Assembly (NCBI RefSeq): GCF_010723575.1
Contig: NZ_BLKZ01000001.1
Coordinates: 4,836,001-4,900,000, forward strand
Reading direction: 5' to 3'
DNA: 64,000 nucleotides
Origin: Mycobacterium bourgelatii
GTDB taxonomy: Bacteria > Actinomycetota > Actinomycetes > Mycobacteriales > Mycobacteriaceae
Every line of letters begins with the position of its first letter. Position 1 is the first letter of the stretch. Positions 16,391-23,562 of the stretch are shown piece after piece. Position numbers and translations under genes: made by a program. A model generated the notes under the pieces. That model saw only the letters and a list, made by a program, of their open reading frames with translations, had not been told where the DNA came from and did no database searches.

Positions 16391-17271
16391 GCCAGTCCCC
16401 TCACCGTGCGCGTCGGCGGGCGCGTCCCCTGGATCGAGGCCACCATTTCCAGCACTCGCCTCGTGGCGACAACCTCGTGCACCCGAAACATGCGGACACC
16501 GGCTGCCGCAGCCAGCGCCGTGGCTGCCAGCGTCCCTTCCAGGCGCTCGGTCAACTCCACTCCCAAAGTCTCCCCGACGAAGTCCTTATTGCTCAAAGCC
16601 ATGAGCACTGGCCACCCGGTCTTAACAAGATCGCCCACGTGGCGCAATAGGACCAGTCCGTGGAAGGTGTTCTTGCCGAAATCGTGCGTCGGGTCGATCA
16701 GCACCCTGTCGCGGGCTACGCCGGCCGCGACGGCCCGTTCGGCGGCGGTGACGACCTGGCGAAGTACATCGTCCACCACTCCCCGGGTAGTCGTACCGTA
16801 ATTCACGCGGAACGGACGCGTGCGGGGTTGCGCCCCGCCGGTGTGCGAGCACACCAGTCCGGCGCCGAATTCGGCGGCCACTTCGGGCAGGGCTGGGTCC
16901 ACACCGGCCCAGGTGTCGTTGATCAGGTCAGCGCCCGCCGCGCAGGCCAGCCTGGCCACCTCAGAACGCCACGTGTCGGCGCTGATCAGCTGGTCAGGGT
17001 AGGTTACGCGGATCCACTCGATGAATGGCACCAACCGCGCGACCTCGGTTTCTGCGTCGACCGTTTCACCTGGTCCGGCCTTGACGCCGCCGACATCGAT
17101 CACGTCGGCGCCTTCGGCGATGGCGCGGTGCACGGCGTCGCGGGCGGCGTCGTCACTGAAGGTCGCACCCCGGTCGTAGAACGAATCCGGGGTGCGGTTG
17201 ACGATCGCCATGATCAGTGAGCGATCCCCGGCGACCGGTCGGCCGCAGAGCGTCGTTTGCACGCCCTCCAT
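16387..17271 (-). CDS. folP2: Dihydropteroate synthase homologue FolP2
   Basis: This protein has the TIM-barrel fold of dihydropteroate synthase, but several signature loops differ from active enzymes: MAIVNRTPDSFYD instead of the NVTPDSFSD type, ISADTWR instead of SVDTxR, and IDPTHDFGKN where DPGxGFGK is usual. From memory, mycobacterial FolP2 proteins lack DHPS activity, and the coupling to gpgS hints at another role. I chose the ATG at 17271 (294 aa, MEGVQTTLCGRP). The frame stays open upstream through a Pro-rich segment that runs into the 82-bp repeat array, which I regard as non-coding extension. The upstream region was disturbed by that array. Confidence 0.9.
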   Translation of the reverse strand: MEGVQTTLCGRPVAGDRSLIMAIVNRTPDSFYDRGATFSDDAARDAVHRAIAEGADVIDVGGVKAGPGETVDAETEVARLVPFIEWIRVTYPDQLISADTWRSEVARLACAAGADLINDTWAGVDPALPEVAAEFGAGLVCSHTGGAQPRTRPFRVNYGTTTRGVVDDVLRQVVTAAERAVAAGVARDRVLIDPTHDFGKNTFHGLVLLRHVGDLVKTGWPVLMALSNKDFVGETLGVELTERLEGTLAATALAAAAGVRMFRVHEVVATRRVLEMVASIQGTRPPTRTVRGLA

Positions 17272-17346
17272 AGTGCCTGGTGGGGTCGAGAGTCTGGGTG
17301 GGGGCAGCGGCGCGGGTGGCGTGGGGCGTGGCGCTGGGGGTGGCAC

Positions 17347-17656
17347 TGACACTGCGAATTTGGCGCCATCTTCTCGCACATTCCCGCCCAGGACGCAGAG
17401 TCATCGCGGCGGCCTGGGGAGATCGCGCTGACGCTGCAGATTTGGCGGCATCTTCTCGCACATTCCCGCCCAGGACGCAGAGTCAACGCGGGGCCCCGGG
17501 GAGATCGCGCTGACACTGCGAATTTGGCGGCATTTTCTCGTTCTTTCCCGCCCAGGACGCAGAGTCAATTGCGGTGGCCTGGGGAGATCGCGTTCACACT
17601 GCAGATTTGGCGGCATCTTCTCGCACAATCCCGCCCAGGACGCAGAGTCAATTGCG
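17347..17656 (+). repeat. Left array: four tandem copies of an 82-bp repeat
   Basis: Copies start at about 17347, 17429, 17511 and 17593. Each has a conserved 57-bp core and a variable spacer of about 25 bp. The core starts TGACACTGCG and ends CGCAGAGTCA, which are 10-bp inverted repeats with one mismatch; the middle holds TTCCCGCCCAGGA. The array fills most of the 416 bp between folP2 and the nuclease-like gene. The same core occurs in reverse orientation on the other side of that gene. Nothing else is seen in the gap apart from a possible promoter near 17674-17679. Confidence 0.9.
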
Positions 17657-17687
17657 GTGTCGGTGTGCCCGACCATTATGGCTGGGC

Positions 17688-18542
17688 ATGGGGCCTGGGC
17701 AGCAACCATTCATCGGCAGTGAGGCACTAGCCGAGGGGAGGTTGACGCGGCATGAGTTGCGCATGTACTACCGCCCCATCTTCCCGGGCGTTTACCTGGA
17801 CAAGCGGGTCCAGCCGGCGCTGCAACATCGCACGGTCGGTGCCTGGCTGTGGTCGCGCCGAGAGGCTGTGGTGGCGGGCGCCGCGGCGTCGGCGCTGCAC
17901 GGCGCCAAATGGGTCGACGACGCGACGCCGATCGAATTGATCTGGGGTAACGCCAGAGCGCCGCAGGGCATCATTACGCGTAACGACCGCCTGCTGGAAG
18001 GCGAAATTCAGCAACTGCGCGGGATTCCGGTCACAACGCCGGAGCGCACGGCATTCGACATCGGACGGCGTGGCTCCATAGGCCGCGCCGTGGCAAGACT
18101 CGATGCGCTTGCCGCAGCCGTCGACTTCAAGGTGCGCGATGTCGAGGAGTTGGCTGGCAACCATCGTCACACGCGAGGCCTGCGTCAATTGGAGAAGACG
18201 CTGGACCTCGTCGACGGCGGTGCGCAATCGCCGAAAGAAACCTGGCTGCGACTGCTGTTGATCGAAGCGGGTTTCCCGAAGCCTCGGACGCAGATTCCGG
18301 TGCTCGGCCCAGACGGTTGTCCCAAGTACTTCCTCGACATGGGCTGGGAAGACATGATGGTGGCCGCCGAATATGACGGTGAGCAACATTGGACCGACCC
18401 GGCTCAACACGCGCGGGACGTAGACCGCCAGGAGTACATCACCCACGTCGGCTGGACCAATATCAGGGTGGTCGGCCGCCACCGGCGGGACGACGTGATC
18501 CGTCGCGTAAGAAAAGCCTGGAGTGCTGCGAAGGGGCGTTGA
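17688..18542 (+). CDS. AbiEi-type winged-helix plus DUF559/Vsr-like nuclease-fold protein, accessory gene
   Basis: The 284-aa protein has an N-terminal region like AbiEi antitoxin domains (LTRHELRMYYRPIFPGVYLD, about residues 18-37), a middle part with the TTPERTAFD motif (about 118-126) seen in this group, and a C-terminal DUF559/Vsr-like restriction-endonuclease fold. Candidate catalytic residues are D and E in LDMGWEDMMVAAEYDGEQHW and the downstream D-x-x-R in ARDVDRQEYI. The substrate is unknown; no AbiEii toxin partner is next to it. ATG 17688 is chosen because the frame upstream is repeat sequence. Its TGA stop (18540-18542) is formed by the first bases of the right repeat array. It interrupts the folP2-fadD6 neighbourhood known from M. 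tuberculosis, suggesting acquisition. Confidence 0.8.
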   Translation: MGPGQQPFIGSEALAEGRLTRHELRMYYRPIFPGVYLDKRVQPALQHRTVGAWLWSRREAVVAGAAASALHGAKWVDDATPIELIWGNARAPQGIITRNDRLLEGEIQQLRGIPVTTPERTAFDIGRRGSIGRAVARLDALAAAVDFKVRDVEELAGNHRHTRGLRQLEKTLDLVDGGAQSPKETWLRLLLIEAGFPKPRTQIPVLGPDGCPKYFLDMGWEDMMVAAEYDGEQHWTDPAQHARDVDRQEYITHVGWTNIRVVGRHRRDDVIRRVRKAWSAAKGR

Positions 18543-18760
18543 CTCTGCGTCCTGGGCGGGAAAACGCGAGAAGGCGCCGCCAAAAGCGCAGTGTCAACGC
18601 CACCAGCCCCTGCCGTCGCATTGACTCTGCGTCCTGGGCGGGAAAACGCGAGAAGGCGCCGCCAAAAGCGCAGTGTCAACGCCACCAGCTCCTCCCGTCG
18701 CGTTGACTCTGCGTCCTGGGCGGGAAAACGCGAGAAGGCGCCGCCAAAAGCGCAGTGTCA
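18540..18760 (-). repeat. Right array: three copies of the same 82-bp repeat, inverted
   Basis: Cores start at 18540, 18622 and 18704, with an exact 82-bp period and 57-bp cores, as in the left array but on the opposite strand (TGACTCTGCG ... CGCAGTGTCA on plus). The three copies are nearly identical to each other, more so than the left copies, suggesting recent amplification or gene conversion. The array ends 18 bp before the fadD6 stop codon. Confidence 0.9.
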
Positions 18761-18777
18761 ACGCGAAGAGGAACGAG

Positions 18778-20568
18778 CTAGCGCGGGCGCTTACCGGCGG
18801 CCACCTCGGCGGGGTACTCGTCGTAGTAAGGCACGTAGCCCTCCTCGCGCCCAGCCAGCACATACAGCGGGTCTTCGATGTCGGGGCCGTACGCCTCTTT
18901 ACGAAGGTCCACCTTGCGACTCTTGAACGTGGTGGTGTGCTCCAGCGATTCGACCACCCGCACAAAGAGTGGCAGCGCGTAGACGGGCAACTCCCCGTAC
19001 ACGGTGCTGGCCAGCCTTTTGCCGTCGAACTCCGCACCCTCACGCAGCTTTATCGCCGCCATCCCGGCGCGCCCGCCGGTATTCGGCACCTCGACGCCGT
19101 AAACCGTGCATTCCTCGACGTTCTTGTCCGAGGACAGCGCGGCTTCGACCTGGGTGGTCGCGACGTTCTCACCCTTCCACCGGAAGGTGTCACCCAAGCG
19201 GTCGACGAACGCGGCGTGGCCAAGACCTTGCGGGCTCATCACGTCACCGGTGTTGAACCAGCAGTCGCCCTCCTTGAAGGCGTTGCGCACCAACTTCTTT
19301 TCGCTCGCTGACTTGTCGGTGTAGCCGTCGAACGGCTGCAACCTGTTGACCGGGCTGAGCAACAAGCCGGGCTCGCCAGAGGGCACCCGTCGCACCCGTC
19401 CGTTTTGGTCACGCAGCGGCTCTCCGGTGTCCGGGTCGTACTCCACGTAAGCCAGCGGTATCGGCGATATACCGGTGGTCCCGGGCACGTTGAAGATGTT
19501 GATGAACGCCGAAGTCCCCTCGCTGGCAGCGTAGAACTCGCAGACCCGTGGGATGTTGAAGCGCGAGGTGAACTCTTCCCAAATCTCCGGCCGCAGCCCG
19601 TTCCCCGCGATCACGCGCACCTTGTGGGCCCGGTCGGTGGGCTTGGCCGGTTGGTTGAGCAGGTACCGGCAGACCTCCCCGATGTAAACGAACGCGGTGG
19701 CGTCGTAGGCGATCACCTCATCCCAAAACCGCGACGCGGAGAACGACTTGCCCAGGGCCAACGTTGCACCCGAATTGATCGTCGAGGACACCGCGACCGT
19801 CAACGCGTTGTTGTGATACAGCGGCAGGCAACAGTAGAGCGTGTCAGATGGCTTGAGCCGCAACCCCAATCCGCCGAAGATCGCCAGGGCACGGAGCCAC
19901 CGCTGATGGCTCATCACGCTGGCCTTGGGGAACCCGGTGGTGCCCGAAGTGAAGATGTAGAACGCGGTGTCTTTCGTCCGCACCGACGACACGGATGCCG
20001 GGTTGGTGGCCGGCGCCGTCGCGGCGAACCGTTCCAGGTCCTCGACGGTCAGCACCTCGCCGGCGTCGTCACCGGCCATACCGCCGCTTTCGCTGATCGC
20101 GCTGACCAGGTCGGACTCGGCAATCAGCACCTTCGACTTGAGCAGGCCCAGGCTGTGCGCCAGCACCTCGCCGCGCTGGTGGTAGTTGAGCATCCCGGCG
20201 ACGGCTCCGCATTTGACCGCCGCCAGCATCGCCAACACCGCGTTAGGCGAGTTGCGCAGCATGATGCCGACGACGTCGTGGGGGCCGACTCCGCGGGCGG
20301 CGAGCACAGCCGCATACCGGTTGGCGGCCGCGTTGGCGTCGCGGTAGGTCAGCTGCTGGTCGCCGAACCTCAAGAAGACCCGGTCACCGTAGCGAGCGGC
20401 GCGGTCCTGGAAGACGCTGCCGATCGATACCTTGGACGTGGGCAGCGCGAGCAGTCCGGTGCGCACCCCGCGCAAAATGGACGGCGTGTCGGCCAGCAGG
20501 CTGGGCAGTTCGGATGCGATGTGCCTGAACTTGACGCTTGCCTTCGCGCTGTCGTCGTGATTAGCCAA
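18778..20568 (-). CDS. fadD6: Long/very-long-chain fatty acyl-CoA synthetase FadD6
   Basis: This 596-aa enzyme of the ANL superfamily activates fatty acids to acyl-CoA through an acyl-adenylate. The P-loop-like AMP-binding motif TSGTTGFPKASVMSH lies near residues 212-226. The downstream motifs YAASEGTSAF (A5), GDCWFNTGDVM (A7) and DRLGDTFRWKGENV (A8) are intact. It belongs to the FATP-like group, as its N-terminal DRAARYGDRVFLRFGDQQLTY region shows. The start is TTG at 20568, supported by GAGGA about 5 nt upstream; no nearby ATG fits the recalled family N-terminus. It lies 36 bp downstream of the LOG-family gene. Confidence 0.93.
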   Translation of the reverse strand: MANHDDSAKASVKFRHIASELPSLLADTPSILRGVRTGLLALPTSKVSIGSVFQDRAARYGDRVFLRFGDQQLTYRDANAAANRYAAVLAARGVGPHDVVGIMLRNSPNAVLAMLAAVKCGAVAGMLNYHQRGEVLAHSLGLLKSKVLIAESDLVSAISESGGMAGDDAGEVLTVEDLERFAATAPATNPASVSSVRTKDTAFYIFTSGTTGFPKASVMSHQRWLRALAIFGGLGLRLKPSDTLYCCLPLYHNNALTVAVSSTINSGATLALGKSFSASRFWDEVIAYDATAFVYIGEVCRYLLNQPAKPTDRAHKVRVIAGNGLRPEIWEEFTSRFNIPRVCEFYAASEGTSAFINIFNVPGTTGISPIPLAYVEYDPDTGEPLRDQNGRVRRVPSGEPGLLLSPVNRLQPFDGYTDKSASEKKLVRNAFKEGDCWFNTGDVMSPQGLGHAAFVDRLGDTFRWKGENVATTQVEAALSSDKNVEECTVYGVEVPNTGGRAGMAAIKLREGAEFDGKRLASTVYGELPVYALPLFVRVVESLEHTTTFKSRKVDLRKEAYGPDIEDPLYVLAGREEGYVPYYDEYPAEVAAGKRPR

Positions 20569-20604
20569 TGAATCCTCGCTTCGCGGTGAGATTGAGTTTT
20601 CCGC

Positions 20605-21165
20605 TCAAGCCGGCGAGCACGCCTCCAGCGCCGCGCTCACCTTATCGACCAGTGTGAGCCGTTCCATCGCTGCCTCGGTGATGTAACCCCTGTCGACCAA
20701 CCCGTTCAGCCACACAATCAGGCCGTCGTAGTGGCCCCACGGGTCAAGCAAAACGATCGGCTTTTCGTGCGCCGCGAGATAGCCGCCGGTCCACGCGTCG
20801 AACATCTCGTCAAGCGTGCCGACACCGCCCGGCAGCACGATGAACGCGTCGGCACGGTCCTCCATGACCTGCTTGCGCTGCCGCATCGTGGCGGTGACGA
20901 TCAGCTCGTGGGCGTTGGTGTCGGCCACCTCGCGTCGCATCAACTCCTCCGGGATGACGCCGACGGTGTAGCCACGGCGTGCTCGCGCCGCAGTCGCCAC
21001 GGCACCCATGGCCGAGACATGCCCCCCGCCCCACACCAGAGTCCAGCCCCGCTCAGCGATCGCCTCGCCGAGTTCTGCGGCCAGCCCGAGCAGTTCCGGG
21101 TGGGTGGGACCGGCGGCGCAATACACGCATATCGCCCACTCGGTGGACGCGGCGTCACGGGACAT
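20605..21165 (-). CDS. LOG-family cytokinin-riboside phosphoribohydrolase
   Basis: LOG enzymes hydrolyse cytokinin riboside 5'-monophosphates to the free base. The homologue in M. tuberculosis (Rv1205) is a known proteasome substrate. The 186-aa protein has the diagnostic PGGVGTLDE (residues 112-120), the nucleotide-binding VWGGGHVSAMG (44-54) and R-K contacts in TMRQRKQVMEDR. It was formerly annotated as a lysine decarboxylase. I chose ATG 21165 because TACGTT (21178-21173, minus strand) is a fitting -10 element 7 nt upstream, giving a leaderless transcript; longer frames to 21252 would run into the divergent gene. The divergent ATPase gene starts 57 bp away. Confidence 0.88.
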   Translation of the reverse strand: MSRDAASTEWAICVYCAAGPTHPELLGLAAELGEAIAERGWTLVWGGGHVSAMGAVATAARARRGYTVGVIPEELMRREVADTNAHELIVTATMRQRKQVMEDRADAFIVLPGGVGTLDEMFDAWTGGYLAAHEKPIVLLDPWGHYDGLIVWLNGLVDRGYITEAAMERLTLVDKVSAALEACSPA

Positions 21166-21210
21166 ATACCGAAACGTAGACCAAGTCGCCGACATACTCA
21201 TGACGCAAGG

Positions 21211-21216
21211 GATAAT
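21211..21216 (+). promoter_or_regulatory. Putative -10 element of the ATPase regulator gene (leaderless)
   Basis: GATAAT ends 6 nt before the GTG at 21223. It is the closest match to a consensus -10 among the leaderless candidates in the window. Confidence 0.5.
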
Positions 21217-21222
21217 TCGGCA

Positions 21223-23367
21223 GTGTCGATTCGATGGGACGTCCCGCAGCACGCGGAGGCGTTGGAGCGGCTAAACGCCGCACTGGAAGACGAAGCACAT
21301 CGAGGCGCGGTTGTCCTTGGACCCGACGGGGTCGGCAAATCCACGTTGGCGCGCCAGGCCGCCGAACAACTCTGCGAGCGCCATCCGGCAACGCTGACAC
21401 GGTGGGTCGTGGGCACCCCGACCGAGCGAATGGTTCCGTTCGGCGCCTTCGGCCACCTGGTTGACATCTCCGAAATCGGAAAGCCGGCAAGGCTTTTGCG
21501 GGCTGCCCGCGCCTCGCTGGTCCGCGCCGGCCAGGAGAGCGATCTGCTGCTCATCGTCGATGAAGCGCACGACCTGGACGTCCTGTCAGCCACCCTGGTG
21601 TATCAACTGGCTCTTGCCGGGGCGGCGCGCATGATCGTCACCGCCCGTGCCGACGTCGCACCTGAGCCGATCGCGGCGTTGTGGACCGATGGTTTGTTGG
21701 AGCGGATAGACCTTGAGCCGCCACCGGGGGCGGCGAGGCAATCGACCCCGGCGGAGGTAGACGCGTTCCTGGCCGGGCTGCCCGCACCCGCTCGGCTGGT
21801 ACTGGACTATCTGGCCATCGCCGAGCCGCTGACGGTCGCCGACCTCACCGTCCTGGCCGGTGACGGAGCGGTGCGTCAAGCGGAGGACTTGGGCGCGGCC
21901 GAGACCCGCGTACGCAACCATGACGACGACGAACCCGTGGTGTACACGGCGCATCCGCTGTTCGGCGCGCGCGCACGCTTGTTGTTGGGCACCGAAGGAA
22001 CACGCCAGCGTCGCACCGAGGTGGTCAGGCTGCTGTCGGGCCATCCTTGCGAACACCTCAGCGACCGATTGCGGTTGGCGTCCCTGGCGGTGGACAGCGA
22101 CGCGCCGCAGCCGGTGGCTGACGTTGTCGACGCCGCGCAGCAGGCACTGCGCCTTGGTGATCTCAAGCTCGCCGAACGGTTGGCGCGGGCGGCGCTGGAT
22201 CGTTCCGAGGGGCTCGAGGCGCGCCTGGTGCTAGGCCAGGCACTGGCGTGGCAGGGTCGGGGCCGCGAGGCGGGCGTGGTGTTGGCCGCCGTGAATCCCG
22301 CGGATTTGTCGGAGACCGAGTTGATCGCCTGGGCGGTGCCCAGGGCGGCGAATCAGTTCTGGATGCTCGGCGAACCCGAAAAGGCCACGGCGTTTCTGCA
22401 GACGACCCGCAACCGGGTCACCGAGCCTGCCGCACGTACCACGCTGGATGGCCTGACGGCCACGTTCGCAATGAACGCCGGGAATCTGACGCGCGCAATA
22501 TCTTTGGCTAATCAGGTGTTGTCCGTTCCGGACGCCGGCGACCAGGCCGTGGCCTGGGCGGCAAGCGCGGGGGTGTTGTCGTCAGCACGAATGGGCCGAC
22601 TGGCCGATGTCGATCGGTTAGCGGAGAGGGCGGCGGAAGTCGAGCATCCCGGGTTGCTGCGATTCACTGTTGGCCTGGGCCAGATCATTTCGTTGGTGAT
22701 GGCCGGGCAGATCGAGGAAGCTCAGGCACTTGCTCAACGCTTCACCGATTTTGCCGAACTGCAGCAGCCGGGCCGGTCCGTTGGTGAGGTGTTGTTGGCG
22801 TATGTGTTGCTCATCAAGGGTGAGTTCGCGGCCGCCGCCTCACTTTTGGGTCCGGCTAGTGCAGTGTTGGAGCGGTCCGGCTATTCGTGGGGTCCACTGT
22901 CGTTGACGTTGTCGGCGACGGCTATTGCGCAGCAGGGGGACATACCGGGATCTGCAAAAGCGTTCCGGCGCGCGGAAATTCGGCACGGGACGAAGTCCGC
23001 GCTGTTTGCACCCGAGCTTGGGGTGGCACGGGCCTGGACCAGGGCGACGGCGCGGGACAAGACCGGTGCGCTGACGGCGGTGCGGGAGGCGGCCCGGACC
23101 GCCGAGCGGGCGGGGCAATCGGCGGTGGCGCTGCTGGTTTGGCATGACGCCATTCGTCTCGGAGATATCCGTGCGCTGGAGCCGGTGACTCGGTTGGTGG
23201 GCGAAATCGATTGCGCTATAGGGCAAATCATCGTGCGTCATGCCCGGGCGCTGGTCAATAGTGACGGAGGGGCTTTGGCCGCGGTGTCCGACGAACTCGC
23301 CGCAGTCGGAATGGTTGCGGCAGCCACCGATGCCACCCTGCAGGCTCAGGGCTGCGGCGGTTCGTAG
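21223..23367 (+). CDS. STAND-like AAA ATPase with TPR-like repeats; LuxR-type regulator lacking its HTH (Rv1204c type)
   Basis: This 714-aa protein has an N-terminal AAA/NB-ARC-like ATPase with Walker A GPDGVGKST (residues 33-41) and Walker B LLLIVDEAHD (about 107-116), then about 450 residues of helical TPR-like repeats. The architecture is that of LuxR-family LAL regulators, but the protein ends at QAQGCGGS without the C-terminal LuxR helix-turn-helix. The 195 bp after the stop show no open frame that restores one. It may be a truncated regulator or a genuine HTH-less signalling ATPase. The start at GTG 21223 is set by a GATAAT -10 element 6 nt upstream. It is divergent from the LOG gene. 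Confidence 0.78.
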   Translation: MSIRWDVPQHAEALERLNAALEDEAHRGAVVLGPDGVGKSTLARQAAEQLCERHPATLTRWVVGTPTERMVPFGAFGHLVDISEIGKPARLLRAARASLVRAGQESDLLLIVDEAHDLDVLSATLVYQLALAGAARMIVTARADVAPEPIAALWTDGLLERIDLEPPPGAARQSTPAEVDAFLAGLPAPARLVLDYLAIAEPLTVADLTVLAGDGAVRQAEDLGAAETRVRNHDDDEPVVYTAHPLFGARARLLLGTEGTRQRRTEVVRLLSGHPCEHLSDRLRLASLAVDSDAPQPVADVVDAAQQALRLGDLKLAERLARAALDRSEGLEARLVLGQALAWQGRGREAGVVLAAVNPADLSETELIAWAVPRAANQFWMLGEPEKATAFLQTTRNRVTEPAARTTLDGLTATFAMNAGNLTRAISLANQVLSVPDAGDQAVAWAASAGVLSSARMGRLADVDRLAERAAEVEHPGLLRFTVGLGQIISLVMAGQIEEAQALAQRFTDFAELQQPGRSVGEVLLAYVLLIKGEFAAAASLLGPASAVLERSGYSWGPLSLTLSATAIAQQGDIPGSAKAFRRAEIRHGTKSALFAPELGVARAWTRATARDKTGALTAVREAARTAERAGQSAVALLVWHDAIRLGDIRALEPVTRLVGEIDCAIGQIIVRHARALVNSDGGALAAVSDELAAVGMVAAATDATLQAQGCGGS

Positions 23368-23562
23368 CGTCTATCGCCGCCGCCAAATCGGGCGCTGCAC
23401 CGCAGATGAAAGACCTAAGACGACCGCAGGCGTATCAGACCCCGGCCGGGCCGCCGCGGCGGCATTCTGGACGCGCTCGCGCTGGCGCCGCGCCCCGACG
23501 GCGCTCAAATGTACGGCAACACGGGACAGTCGCACATCGATTAAGCGGATAAGCGCCGCGCC
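23368..23562. other. Non-coding gap between the ATPase gene and the giant PE_PGRS gene
   Basis: Frames here give only Arg/Ala/Pro-rich translations typical of GC-rich shadow frames. It may be decayed 3' sequence of the ATPase gene, but I could not recognise a LuxR helix-turn-helix in any frame. Confidence 0.4.

Noticed and set aside
17574..17687. N-terminal extension of the nuclease-like protein through the repeat array
   Set aside because: The extension translates repeat DNA and is not expected to be conserved; ATG 17688 is the natural start.
17347..18760. CRISPR interpretation of the 82-bp repeats
   Set aside because: The conserved part is 57 bp with only about 25-bp spacers that are themselves similar, the two arrays point in opposite directions, and no cas genes are near.
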